Assembly (NCBI RefSeq): GCF_015074785.1
Contig: NZ_CP042464.1
Location: 2,977,001-3,041,000 of the forward strand
From: Segatella copri
GTDB lineage: Bacteria; Bacteroidota; Bacteroidia; Bacteroidales; Bacteroidaceae
Direction of reading: 5' to 3'
DNA: 64,000 nt
Shown: piece after piece, positions 16,648 through 25,554 of the stretch
Numbering within the stretch: position 1 is the first letter of the stretch
Layout of the letters: every line of letters starts with the position of its first letter
The notes under the pieces: generated by a model
Seen by the model: the letters and a program-made list of their open reading frames with translations, nothing else
Told to the model about the DNA's origin: nothing
Databases searched by the model: none
Made by a program: the position numbers and the translations under genes

Positions 16648-17952
16648 TAAAATTTGAGATAATGGCTAAGCAGCTTTACGTTGCCAGCCAAAGAGTTCTT
16701 TGATAGTATGACTAATTAACTTTCGGTTCGGTATTCTCCGACACTTGTTGAAAATTAATTTAGCGATGTATGTGCTTGCCATAATCTCCTTGAAAGAAGC
16801 CATGGAATACGGCAATTCATTTTCCTTCATCATCACTTTCGCAACATTCTGTGATGCGAATGATGCATTATAGGAAAAGTCCAACTGGTTCTTGTGTCTT
16901 GCTTGGCAATGCGTAAGACCAGTATATTGCTTTGCATCGCGAAAACAAAACTCTATTTGGAATCTTGAGCGGTATGTGCGCAACACTTCCTCACCCGACA
17001 TGGATGTCTTTGTTGAGAAGAAAAGCTTGTGTTTTCCGTTCGGCATAACCCAAATGACAAGGCGCACTTTCTGCTTCAATGCCTTTGAATAGGCTATGAG
17101 TGTGTAGGCTGTGCCTTCAAGTCCTTCAATATGCAACTCTGCCATACGTGTGAGGTCAAGTTTCTTGTAGTTGATTTTTCCGTCAAGTGTCTTGGGACGT
17201 CCAGGCTTATTGGAACGAGGTCCCGTATACACATAATATAGGCTCGCAGTATCCCTGAAGCGGCTGACAAGATGGAAACCGCACTCTTTGATTCCGTCCA
17301 CAAACGGACGGATAGAGAAGAAAGCGTCAGCGACAACAATATCGGTGACCTTCAACAAATCCTTCTTATAACGCTTGATGACCGCTATGTAATGTTGCAC
17401 GAGAGTCATGTTACGCATTTTCAATTCTCCAGTAGATGGAGTCTGATGGGCGCGCAGCATCATGCAACTGTTGGCATGGACATCGACAAGTGCAAGCCCC
17501 ATGATTTCAAGCCCATGCTTCATGGAACTTGCACAACCGGACCAGAAAGTACCGATATGCGGAGTCTTCTTACCCGACTTGCTGATGTAGCTCGGATCGA
17601 TGGCTATAGCCAATAGACCATCCATATTCAAGTAACGTCGGCATAGGGCAAGGTTGAACTTCACCCAGTCTATGCATTTAGCACGACCACGGTTGAAGTT
17701 CGTTCTGTAGGTCTGCTCACAATGGGTGCCGTAACGCTCCATTTGAGTGAAATTTATCTTTCTTTGTATCGTCATGTACAATAAAAGTATTTCCAAGAGT
17801 AGACTCTCGAAAGTTTTGCTTAACTTTGCAGATGAACTTTTGATAGCATCTCTGCATATTTCCGTATATTGGTTGAGTGGTTCTGATGTCATATAACTTT
17901 GAGCTTAGAGAACTATAAAGTTACTGATAATCAGCCACTTAACCAAATTTTA
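16648..17952 (-). mobile_element. IS4-family insertion sequence between the DsbD-like gene and susC
   Basis: Inverted ends TAAAATTTGnnnnAnTGGCT are seen at 16648-16667 and, reversed, at 17933-17952, giving an element of about 1305 bp with one transposase gene on the minus strand. A TAGTT pentamer occurs near both ends, but not symmetrically, so I do not call a target duplication. The insertion separates susC from the genes that otherwise form one minus-strand series with it. Transcription leaving the IS in the same direction could now drive susCD. Confidence 0.8.
16666..17892 (-). CDS. IS4-family DDE transposase
   Basis: 408 residues. Catalytic acids are Asp99 (AIAIDPSYISKSGKK), Asp189 (DIVVADAFFSIRPF) and Glu314. 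The last lies in YRSRFQIEFCFRDAK, where Y307, R310, E314 and K321 fit the IS4 signature Y-(2)-R-(3)-E-(6)-K exactly. The frame is intact with no stop or shift, so the element may be active. It fills nearly all of the element between the inverted ends. The end of the protein overlaps the left inverted repeat region. Confidence 0.9.
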   Translation of the reverse strand: MTSEPLNQYTEICRDAIKSSSAKLSKTFESLLLEILLLYMTIQRKINFTQMERYGTHCEQTYRTNFNRGRAKCIDWVKFNLALCRRYLNMDGLLAIAIDPSYISKSGKKTPHIGTFWSGCASSMKHGLEIMGLALVDVHANSCMMLRAHQTPSTGELKMRNMTLVQHYIAVIKRYKKDLLKVTDIVVADAFFSIRPFVDGIKECGFHLVSRFRDTASLYYVYTGPRSNKPGRPKTLDGKINYKKLDLTRMAELHIEGLEGTAYTLIAYSKALKQKVRLVIWVMPNGKHKLFFSTKTSMSGEEVLRTYRSRFQIEFCFRDAKQYTGLTHCQARHKNQLDFSYNASFASQNVAKVMMKENELPYSMASFKEIMASTYIAKLIFNKCRRIPNRKLISHTIKELFGWQRKAA

Positions 17953-18039
17953 TTAGTTGTATTACGTTAATTAACTCTCTCATTTTCAATCGATTACATA
18001 AGAATTAACAGAGTATTGTATAAAATTAAACCAATATTT

Positions 18040-19974
18040 TTATAATTCTATCGTGATAGTCTTGCTCTTTGGCATCAGACAAACATGGCTATCGCAAGCC
18101 TGATAGTTGACTATAAAGGTAATCTTACCCGATTTGCCTTCTATCTTCTGACGGAAAATCTGCTCACCTTCAAGGATGATAGATTTAGAGCCTGCCATAG
18201 GTCTGCCAACAGGTTTCTGAAGTTCGCCTACCAGTTTGACATCGCCTTCTGCCTTGAGGTCATAAGTCGTCTGGATATAAGGGTCCTGATCGCTTACCTT
18301 TGCATAGATGTGATAGCCTGGATATATCTTCATGCGGATGATGAGTTCCTTGTCTTTGCCCACAGCGCTGACAGCGGATGATAGGGCAACAGGCTCTTCT
18401 TTGGTTGCTTTCTCTTGGATAGGAGCGATGTTGCTTTCATTGAATTCGTAGAATTTGAGAACGCTGTAGTCATTGCCTGGAGTCTTCGGATCGAGATCAT
18501 TGACCAGCCACAGCCAGCCTCCGCTCTCAGTAAAGAAGAGTTTGCTCTGATATTTATTATACCACTCTCGCCATTGCTTGGCATTGTCGTAACGGAGCAA
18601 CGTATAGCGATAGAGGATGCGCTTTGCCTTCTCTATGTCTTTGCCTTTTTCCCACATGGAGATAGCTTTGTCAAGGATACGCTTGTCGTTATTGGCGATG
18701 CCGATGCTCTTGGCATCTTCGTCAAGAATTTCTCCATATTCATTGAGCTTGCAATAGAAATATGGGCGATTTTCGGTATAATAGCTTGAATATTTGTCAA
18801 CATCGGTGCCAAACATTTCATACAGTTCTCCTGCCCTTTCCTTTACATAGTCAATATAGGATGAAATGGGTTGAGGATTTTCTGCCATTTTCATATACAT
18901 CTTGTCTGTTTCGCTCATCTTGCCGCCAGCAGCAACCACCTTTTGAAGTGAATCCGCCAGATGCTTAATCTGATTGTTGAAATCTTCAATCGAGTTTTTG
19001 TAAGCTTCGTAGTTTTCTTTGCTTACGGTATATTTGTGCTCATCAATTGTAGTGCGGGTAGAAATTCCCTCATTGAGTTTGCGGGCAATGATATGATGAC
19101 CTTTAAACTTGTTGATATAAATAACTGCATTGAGGAAAACCGGCTTAGCTTCTTCTGTCATATCTGCAGGAGACGCAGAGAAACCCCAATGCAAGAAGTT
19201 GGCATGGCGACCGATGGCGATGGCTCCATAGCTCTTGGCACTTTCGCCACCCGACATGATTTCTGTATCAGGAGAATCCAGATAGCCCCACTGGCGAGTA
19301 ACCAAACCTGCCTTATAACCCTTGGTGTTGCTATAGTCTTTATTCTGTACTTTCCACATCGGAATCATATCTGGAAGCTTCTCCTGGCACATTTCTGCAT
19401 ATTCCTTTGCGCCTGCAGGAGTTGGGCGATTTGTGGTGGTTATCTTCACCTTATAAGGACCTTTGAAGATGGCACTCTTGGTATTCATGTTGTAAGCATG
19501 ACCAAGAAGGCAGAGACAATACCAGTCGTTTTTCACACCGATATAGCGACCTGTTGTCTCGCTTTCGTCTGCGATGGTGATGACAGGGCGGTCAAAGTTC
19601 TCTGGGAAATACTTGGCTGGTATCAGCTTGCTGAATCTGTCATTTTCAATGATTGTGCGACGTGGCTCAATAGGAGTTGGGTCGCCATCAATGATGGTTA
19701 CATCATAGTCGTATGACATCCTGTAGTTGTAGTCTTTTCCTTGTACCGTTTTCACTGTAGTGAAATATGTTTCAAGAAAGACTTTCCAGGCGGCAGTTCT
19801 TGTCTCAATACTCTTGGCATGAGCTTCCTTGTCATAGTCTGCTACTCCTAAAGTCTCTATGTCGGAATGACCTCCTACATAGAGTATTTTCAGATTCGTC
19901 TTTTTGGCTGTGGCAGCCATTGTTGCGATGCACGCTAACAAGGCTATTGCCATCATTGATAAAAATCTTTTCAT
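18040..19974 (-). CDS. Exported protein with a ThuA-like N-terminal part and a DsbD-alpha-like C-terminal domain
   Basis: 644 residues with a signal peptide (MMAIALLACIATMAATA). The first third (LKILYVGGHSDIETLG, then VTIIDGDPTPIEP and PVITIADESE) looks like a class I glutamine-amidotransferase/ThuA-type fold, though I cannot assign a catalytic triad. A helical linker covers about 300-480. The last about 115 residues (IIRMKIYPGYHIYAKVSD ... NYQACDSHVCLMPKSKTITI) match the N-terminal domain of the disulfide reductase DsbD, with a CxxxxC pair. It starts 13 bases after fecR and precedes susCD, so it probably serves that uptake system in the periplasm, perhaps in thiol handling of a ligand. Confidence 0.7.
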   Translation of the reverse strand: MKRFLSMMAIALLACIATMAATAKKTNLKILYVGGHSDIETLGVADYDKEAHAKSIETRTAAWKVFLETYFTTVKTVQGKDYNYRMSYDYDVTIIDGDPTPIEPRRTIIENDRFSKLIPAKYFPENFDRPVITIADESETTGRYIGVKNDWYCLCLLGHAYNMNTKSAIFKGPYKVKITTTNRPTPAGAKEYAEMCQEKLPDMIPMWKVQNKDYSNTKGYKAGLVTRQWGYLDSPDTEIMSGGESAKSYGAIAIGRHANFLHWGFSASPADMTEEAKPVFLNAVIYINKFKGHHIIARKLNEGISTRTTIDEHKYTVSKENYEAYKNSIEDFNNQIKHLADSLQKVVAAGGKMSETDKMYMKMAENPQPISSYIDYVKERAGELYEMFGTDVDKYSSYYTENRPYFYCKLNEYGEILDEDAKSIGIANNDKRILDKAISMWEKGKDIEKAKRILYRYTLLRYDNAKQWREWYNKYQSKLFFTESGGWLWLVNDLDPKTPGNDYSVLKFYEFNESNIAPIQEKATKEEPVALSSAVSAVGKDKELIIRMKIYPGYHIYAKVSDQDPYIQTTYDLKAEGDVKLVGELQKPVGRPMAGSKSIILEGEQIFRQKIEGKSGKITFIVNYQACDSHVCLMPKSKTITIEL

Positions 19975-19987
19975 GTTGTATATAATA

Positions 19988-21184
19988 TTAATGTTTATAT
20001 TCTCTGATGTTGATGATGCCTTCCTTGGCAGTTATCTTCAATCTTGTGATATTCTCTATAGCATTGAGAGTCTGTCCCATCGGTTCGTATTTGTCAATGC
20101 TTCCTGTGAATCGCAGTTCTTTCATGTCTTCGGATGAGAACTCCACCTTCATGTTGTACCAATGGGAGATAACTTCCATCAGATCTTGCAGCGTGCAGCC
20201 GTCGAACAAGAAGTTGCCCGTGTTCCAAGAGGTGTAAAGATTAACATCCACTTGCTGGATGTCTGGTGTTCTGCCTGCTTTCAGGGTTGCCATATCGCCT
20301 GGTTTCAACAGGTATTCTTTACCGTACTTGCTGCTCACACCAACTTTACCTTTCACCAGAACAACGCTGGTTACACCTTTTTCCTTCATCGTGTTGACAT
20401 TAAACTCGGTACCATAGTCGTGTACATCTCCGTTGGCAGTCTCTACTATGAAAGGTCGTTTCTTCGAGTCGTTGGCCACGATGAAATAGGCTTCTCCCTT
20501 GAGCTTTACCTTACGCTCGCTGCCTACGAAGTGATTAGGATAGATGAGGGTGGTATTGTAGTTGAGATGCACGTAGGTTCCGTCGTCCAGTACCATCCAG
20601 AATTCCTTGTCTTTCTTTGTTATCAGGGAGCTTTCTGTTATTTCGTCGCTTCCAAAGAAACTGCTTCCATCCTTACTGTCAGCTACTTTTTCTGTTTGTG
20701 CCAATGCACTCTGTGCATCTTTCACCTTGATGGTTTTGCCGTTGATGGTAAGTGTAGCTCCATTCATGTCATTCTGCTGAACCCGTTCTATGGCTTGATG
20801 CAGTTCTGCGGTGATGACGGCTGGTGGGGTGGAACCTTGATGTCCGAAATACATCCATGTACCCATTAATATGAGGGCGATAGCTGCTGCAGCGGCTATG
20901 CGTCGCAACCAGATGATGGTAGCAGTTTTGTCATCATTTCTATCTTCCTGTTCCTCTGCATGTTGGAGAGATGCTTTGAATGTAGCTTTTGCTTTCTCGG
21001 CATCAATGCTCTTGTAGAGATGGTAGCGTTGGAGAAAATCATCTTCATTCATGAGATGCTCTATCTTGTCTTTTAGCGACGCATCTTGCTCTACTCTTGA
21101 TAAGAGCTCCTTGCCTTCTTCCTCTGAGATTTCGCCAGTCAGTAATTTACTGACGAGTGTATTGATATCAATATTCTTATTCAT
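19988..21184 (-). CDS. FecR-family anti-sigma factor
   Basis: 398 residues from ATG 21184; an upstream extension is possible but lacks support. A cytoplasmic N-terminal part, one membrane helix (about 91-113, WLRRIAAAAAIALILMGTW), a periplasmic FecR domain (EFWMVLDDGTYVHLNYNTTL, GEAYFIVAND) and a DUF4974 tail (LFDGCTLQDLMEVISHWYN) follow in order. FecR proteins hold an ECF sigma factor and release it when the STN domain of the cognate transporter is occupied. It diverges from the sigma factor gene at 21333 and leads the minus-strand series towards susCD. Confidence 0.92.
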   Translation of the reverse strand: MNKNIDINTLVSKLLTGEISEEEGKELLSRVEQDASLKDKIEHLMNEDDFLQRYHLYKSIDAEKAKATFKASLQHAEEQEDRNDDKTATIIWLRRIAAAAAIALILMGTWMYFGHQGSTPPAVITAELHQAIERVQQNDMNGATLTINGKTIKVKDAQSALAQTEKVADSKDGSSFFGSDEITESSLITKKDKEFWMVLDDGTYVHLNYNTTLIYPNHFVGSERKVKLKGEAYFIVANDSKKRPFIVETANGDVHDYGTEFNVNTMKEKGVTSVVLVKGKVGVSSKYGKEYLLKPGDMATLKAGRTPDIQQVDVNLYTSWNTGNFLFDGCTLQDLMEVISHWYNMKVEFSSEDMKELRFTGSIDKYEPMGQTLNAIENITRLKITAKEGIINIREYKH

Positions 21185-21319
21185 ATTTTCTAATACTTTT
21201 GTGATAGAATTATTCTCTGTATTTACTATTATAACACACTCGGGTGCGTTTGTGGTTACAAAAATCAAGAAAAAAGTGAAAAAAAGTTGCATTTTTAAAT
21301 TTTACTGCATAAAAATGCG

Positions 21320-21327
21320 TATCTTTG
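21320..21327 (+). promoter_or_regulatory. -7 box of the ECF sigma factor gene
   Basis: TATCTTTG lies 5 bases before ATG 21333, predicting a nearly leaderless transcript. No -33 TTTG at the usual distance. Confidence 0.45.
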
Positions 21328-21332
21328 CACTC

Positions 21333-21917
21333 ATGAGTGAGAAAAGTGATATTGAAATTGCAATAATTTGCCAATGGGATAATCAGGCCATCGAGTTGTT
21401 GTACGATAAATATTATCGTGCCTTGGTGAGTTATGGTTGTCAGTTTGTGGAAATGACCATTGCAGAAGATATCGTGCAGGATCTTTTCTCTGTTCTATGG
21501 GAACGTCGCCCTTTTTTCAACAGTATTTCCAAGTTTTCCGCCTATTTATATAATACGGTGCATAACTCTGCTCTCAATCACTTGCGCCATCAAACGGTAC
21601 ACAACAACTATCGGCAGAGTATAGTTGATAATCTGCAGGAGTTTATGCTGATGGATGATACCTTGGATATTTTTAATAAGGAAGAAATCTATCGTCAACT
21701 CTTTGCTGCGATAGATGAGTTGCCTCCTCGCCAAAAGGAAGTCTTTCTTCTTTGTATGGAGGGGAAGAAAAACAGGGAGATTGCAGAGCAACTGGACATC
21801 TCCGCTGAGACGGTGAAGGTACAGAAGCGTCGTGCGATAGCTCGATTAAGGGATAAACTTTCTCCTATGTTAATTGAAATTATTCTTGTTCTGATAAGAA
21901 AAAGTTTTGATGCCTAA
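21333..21917 (+). CDS. ECF-type RNA polymerase sigma factor
   Basis: 194 residues from ATG 21333 (MSEKSDIEIA). Region 2 covers about 20-85 (QAIELLYDKYYRALVSYG, AEDIVQDLFSVLWERRP). Region 4 covers about 125-175 (ELPPRQKEVFLLCMEGKKN, REIAEQLDISAETVKVQKRR). This is the usual length and layout of Bacteroidetes FecI-like factors. An in-frame ATG at 21315 would overlap the -7 box and is unlikely. It is divergent from fecR and probably activates the fecR-susCD series. Confidence 0.92.
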   Translation: MSEKSDIEIAIICQWDNQAIELLYDKYYRALVSYGCQFVEMTIAEDIVQDLFSVLWERRPFFNSISKFSAYLYNTVHNSALNHLRHQTVHNNYRQSIVDNLQEFMLMDDTLDIFNKEEIYRQLFAAIDELPPRQKEVFLLCMEGKKNREIAEQLDISAETVKVQKRRAIARLRDKLSPMLIEIILVLIRKSFDA

Positions 21918-22014
21918 TTACTTCTCCGTTCAGCGTCTTTATGCGGAACTTTCTTCTGGGAGTATAGTTTATTCATATAGAATTAAAGTGTTTTCTATAT
22001 GCTTATAACAAATA

Positions 22015-22049
22015 ATAAGCGGCATTCCTTGGATATGAATGCCGCTTAT
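22015..22049. terminator. Bidirectional terminator between sigma factor and CoA-transferase
   Basis: ATAAGCGGCATTC and GAATGCCGCTTAT form a perfect 13-bp stem with a 9-base loop between two convergent genes. Confidence 0.75.
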
Positions 22050-22124
22050 CATATAATTCAATATTTTTCTGAGTCATCTATGAAAGATTTGTCTTCTCGG
22101 TTTTCACAATCTTTCGGTCTTCTC

Positions 22125-23630
22125 TTATTTCAGATATTCTCCGAAATCTGTCAATCTCATATCTCCCTTCTTCAGGAAGGTATCGTGCATGGCGAGGGCA
22201 GCACGCATGCTCTGTGGCTCGTGGCCCTTCTCGGCAAACTTCAGATACTCACGAAGCATAGGGCGGTAATCCGGATGGGCACAGTTCTCGATAATCTCCT
22301 TGGCACGGCGCAATGGGCCCTTGCCACGAAGATCGGCTACTCCCTGCTCGGTAACAATCACATCCACATCATGCTCGGTGCTGTCCACGTGACTGCACAT
22401 CGGAACAATGGCTGAGATGCAACCGTTCTTGGTGGTACTCTGCGTGGTGAAGATAGAGATGTAACCATTGCGCTCGTAATCGCAGGAACCGCCGATACCA
22501 TTCATCAGCTTGCTGCCACAGATATGGCTGGAGTTCTCATTGCCGTAGATATCGCACTCGATGGCGGTATTCATGGCGATGACACCCAGACGGCGGATGA
22601 CCTCAGGAGAGTTTGAAATCTCGCTCTGGCGGATGGTGAGATGCTTCTTGAAGTAATCAATATCATCATACACCTCTTTCAATGTATCGTTTGTTACGGT
22701 GAGCGAAGAGCAGGAAGCATCCTTGATTCTTCCCTCGCGCATGTATTTTACCACGGCATCCTGAACCACCTCGGTATAAACGCTGAATACCGGCACGTTA
22801 GGGTTCTGTCCTAATGCCTCAAGAACGGCATTGGAAGTTACGCCCACTCCGCTCTGCAAAGGCAGGAACTGAGGAGGAATATGTCCCTTCTTCAGGTCGC
22901 TGACCAGGAAATCGGCAACGTTGTGGCCCATCTGTTCGGTCACAGGGTCGAGAGGCTTGAAAGCACGTGCCTCCTCCGGAATGTTGCATTCTACCACACC
23001 CACAATCTTATGTGCATCAATCTCCACATACTCCTTACCTATTCTATCGCCCACATTCAAGATTGGGATAGGTGTGCGGAACGGGCATTCTGCTATCTCA
23101 TATACATCGTGCAGATAGCGGGAAGCAGGACTGTGGAAGGTATTCTTCTCGATGAGCACCTTCTTGGCAAGGCGGACGATGGTAGGAACAATGCCGCCGG
23201 CAGAGGTTAGGAATGCCTTGCAGGTGGTTTCGCCTTCTTCCAAATCAGAAACTTCGATGATGGCAAGGTCTATTTCTCCATAGAAACCACGGCGCAGGCG
23301 CTCAGCCATGTGACCGAGGTGCATATCCTCATAATCAATCTCGCCCAGGTTGGTATGAGTTCTAAAGTCCTTGTTGGTAGAAAATGGCGCACGGAACTTG
23401 ATGGCATGGGCTGCTGCCATGTCACCTTCGATACTCTGCGAGGTAGAAGCACCCGTGAGGATGCCCACCTGGAAAGGTCTGCCCGCCTCGTGCTCAGCCA
23501 CGGCTCTCTTGGAGAGTTCGCGGAAGGTTGCCTTAGGCACGCCGTTTGGTGTGAAACCACTCAATCCGATTGTATCTTGATCGTTAATCATCGCTGCCGC
23601 TTCGGCAGCACTCAATCTTGTATATGCCAT
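22125..23630 (-). CDS. Succinyl-CoA:acetate CoA-transferase (acetyl-CoA hydrolase/transferase family)
   Basis: 501 residues, class I CoA-transferase of the Cat1/AarC/ScpC group. The active-site glutamate is Glu287 in VFSVYTEVVQDAV; the glycine-rich LQSGVGVTSNAVLEALG (258-274) and GIGGSCDYERNGY loops are present. The enzyme moves CoA between succinate and acetate. In a succinate- and acetate-producing anaerobe it can recover CoA from acetyl-CoA as acetate or feed succinyl-CoA into propionate or other routes. With frdCAB at 48599-52071 it outlines the mixed-acid end of metabolism. Convergent with the sigma factor gene. Confidence 0.88.
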   Translation of the reverse strand: MAYTRLSAAEAAAMINDQDTIGLSGFTPNGVPKATFRELSKRAVAEHEAGRPFQVGILTGASTSQSIEGDMAAAHAIKFRAPFSTNKDFRTHTNLGEIDYEDMHLGHMAERLRRGFYGEIDLAIIEVSDLEEGETTCKAFLTSAGGIVPTIVRLAKKVLIEKNTFHSPASRYLHDVYEIAECPFRTPIPILNVGDRIGKEYVEIDAHKIVGVVECNIPEEARAFKPLDPVTEQMGHNVADFLVSDLKKGHIPPQFLPLQSGVGVTSNAVLEALGQNPNVPVFSVYTEVVQDAVVKYMREGRIKDASCSSLTVTNDTLKEVYDDIDYFKKHLTIRQSEISNSPEVIRRLGVIAMNTAIECDIYGNENSSHICGSKLMNGIGGSCDYERNGYISIFTTQSTTKNGCISAIVPMCSHVDSTEHDVDVIVTEQGVADLRGKGPLRRAKEIIENCAHPDYRPMLREYLKFAEKGHEPQSMRAALAMHDTFLKKGDMRLTDFGEYLK

Positions 23631-23702
23631 TTTCTTCTAACTTAATACTCATTAGCGGAACTTATAGCCGCCTTCTTGATAATTGATAACTGTTTGCGGC
23701 TG

Positions 23703-23710
23703 CAAAGTTA
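23703..23710 (-). promoter_or_regulatory. -7 box of the CoA-transferase gene
   Basis: TAACTTTG on the minus strand, 72 bases before ATG 23630. Nothing convincing at -33. From 23711 to 23895 I see no gene. Confidence 0.45.
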
Positions 23711-23895
23711 CACATTATTTTCGATATACGTTAATAATTTGATAATTTTATGCATATATTAGGCAAAAAACTTACAAATGGTGAATAGATATACAGAAAC
23801 TGCTTACTTTATGCAAAAAGATAGCCGAATCAAAAAGCCTGATTGTACTTTCTCAAATTCCTTTTTCTGTCATTCCATGCCCAATCTGTGCGCTT

Positions 23896-23968
23896 AAAGT
23901 GGCTCTAAATATGTTAAAATTACCACTTAGAGCCACTTTCTTACCAATTCGTTTGGCTTTAAGTGGTA
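23896..23968 (+). promoter_or_regulatory. Palindromic half-sites around the second ATPase promoter (putative operator array)
   Basis: AAAGTGGCTCTAA (23896-23908) is inverted as TTAGAGCCACTTT (23927-23939). TACCACTTA (23921-23929) overlaps the latter and is inverted as TAAGTGGTA (23960-23968). The last site sits between the -33 TTTG and the -7 box, so binding would block polymerase. The word AAGTGG is unrelated to the palindromes at the other two ATPase genes. Confidence 0.7.
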
Positions 23969-23983
23969 TTTTTTGTATATTTG
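23952..23983 (+). promoter_or_regulatory. Promoter of the second ATPase gene
   Basis: TTTG (23952-23955), exactly 20 bases, then TATATTTG (23976-23983): a textbook Bacteroidetes promoter, about 45 bases before ATG 24028. Confidence 0.75.
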
Positions 23984-24027
23984 CAGCCAAAACAAGCAGG
24001 TTGTTTAACCCATTCACTATATAATAT

Positions 24028-25443
24028 ATGACAAAGATAATAGGAAGGAAACGTGAGCTACAACAGCTCGAAGAGGCATACAAAGTAGAGGAATCGCTGT
24101 TTGTTGTCGTATATGGTCGCCGTCGCGTAGGCAAGACTTTTCTTGTAAGAGAGGCCTTTGACGACAAGTTGGCATTTTATGCCACAGGTGTCAACCAGGA
24201 AAACAAGGATGTACAGCTCATGTATTTCTACCATGCGCTTTGCAAATATTCTGATGCACCCCTTGCTCTGCCAAAGACCTGGCTAGAGGCATTCGATGCG
24301 CTCATCAAGATACTGGAAGCATCCAAGGAGCAGAAGAAAGTGGTGTTCCTTGATGAATTATCATGGATGAATGGAGTGGACGGCTCTTTTCTTACCGCCT
24401 TGGAATGGTTTTGGAACAGTTGGGCTTCGGCAAGAACGGATATTTTGCTAGTTTGCTGTAGCTCAGCCACTTCGTGGATTATCAACAAGGTTTTCAACAA
24501 TCATGGTGGATTATATGGTCGAGTGAATCGTCGCATTCATTTGCATCCTTTTACCCTCCGAGAGTGCGAAGAGTTTTATAAGGATAAAAAGATTGCCATG
24601 AACCATTACGACCAAGTGATGAGCTACATGGTGTTTGGCGGTGTGCCTTATTATCTCAGCATGCTGGAATCAACCAAGAGCCTGGCGCAGAACATCGATG
24701 AGTTGTTGTTTCATCCCGATGGTCAACTCCATCGAGAATACGAGAATCTGTATCAAGCCATGTTCCGCAATGCAGACAACCACTTACTGATAGCAAAAGC
24801 CATGGCTGCAAAGAGCAAGGGATTGACTCGCAATGAGATACTGGAAGCCACAGGCTTACCAAATGCGGGGAGTGCGACTAGAGTATTGGATGAACTGGAA
24901 CAAAGCGACTTCATTCGCCGCTATACCTCGTTCGGACAGAAGAAACGCGACGAGATGTATCAACTTACTGATGCATACACCTTATTCTATTTTCATTTCC
25001 TGCAGGATGGCAAGAACAACGACAAGCAGTTTTGGCAGCATCATCTGGGCACACCAAAGATAAACTCATGGGCAGGTTATGCCTTTGAGCAGGTTTGCCT
25101 GGCTCATGTGGAGCAAATCAAGATGGCGATGGGAATCAGTGGCATGGCTGTATCTACTTCGGGATGGTTTAGCAAGGGCAAGGAGCAAAAAGCTCAGATA
25201 GACCTGGTGCTGGATAGAGCTGACCATATCGTAAACCTCTGCGAAATCAAGTTCTCTACCCGGCCTTATACAATAGATAAGCAATATGCCGAAACGCTAC
25301 AAAATCGCCAATGGATCTTTGAACAGGAGACAAAGACTCGCAAGAGTTGCCAGCAGGTTATGCTTACCACTTATGGTTTGGCAAAAAATCAGTATAGCAG
25401 TATCATACAGAGAGAATTGACCATGGAAGATCTGTTCCATTGA
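24028..25443 (+). CDS. AAA ATPase with C-terminal PD-(D/E)xK (DUF234-type) domain
   Basis: 471 residues. Walker A is GRRRVGKT (30-37) and Walker B KKVVFLDE (103-110). A winged helix follows (about 262-297, KGLTRNEILEATGLPNAGSA). The C-terminus has a nuclease-like core: Glu354 (YAFEQVCL), Asp392 (QIDLVLDRAD) and Glu406-x-Lys408 (LCEIKFS), as in the archaeal-type ATPase/DUF234 proteins. Substrate and role are unknown for this family. It stands alone with its own promoter and palindromes, the same arrangement as the ATPases at 6507 and 30610, although the palindromes differ. Confidence 0.85.
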   Translation: MTKIIGRKRELQQLEEAYKVEESLFVVVYGRRRVGKTFLVREAFDDKLAFYATGVNQENKDVQLMYFYHALCKYSDAPLALPKTWLEAFDALIKILEASKEQKKVVFLDELSWMNGVDGSFLTALEWFWNSWASARTDILLVCCSSATSWIINKVFNNHGGLYGRVNRRIHLHPFTLRECEEFYKDKKIAMNHYDQVMSYMVFGGVPYYLSMLESTKSLAQNIDELLFHPDGQLHREYENLYQAMFRNADNHLLIAKAMAAKSKGLTRNEILEATGLPNAGSATRVLDELEQSDFIRRYTSFGQKKRDEMYQLTDAYTLFYFHFLQDGKNNDKQFWQHHLGTPKINSWAGYAFEQVCLAHVEQIKMAMGISGMAVSTSGWFSKGKEQKAQIDLVLDRADHIVNLCEIKFSTRPYTIDKQYAETLQNRQWIFEQETKTRKSCQQVMLTTYGLAKNQYSSIIQRELTMEDLFH

Positions 25444-25505
25444 TATTTTCGAGGAATTTAATAACATTTTGCGAATGATTTGTCGGATATATCAGAAAAA
25501 TGAGT

Positions 25506-25513
25506 TAACTTTG
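25506..25513 (+). promoter_or_regulatory. -7 box of cysS
   Basis: TAACTTTG, 41 bases before the ATG; a TTTG (25479-25482) lies 23 bases upstream, slightly too far. Confidence 0.45.
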
Positions 25514-25554
25514 CACTCAAAATATAAATAATATAAAAGAAAGGTTCATACAAG

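Noticed and set aside
16635..17960. Target-site duplication of the IS4-family element
   Set aside because: TAGTT occurs near both ends but at unequal distances from the inverted repeats, so the match may be chance.
21315..21332. Earlier ATG for the ECF sigma factor
   Set aside because: The ATG at 21315 precedes and overlaps the TATCTTTG -7 box, so it would not be in the transcript.
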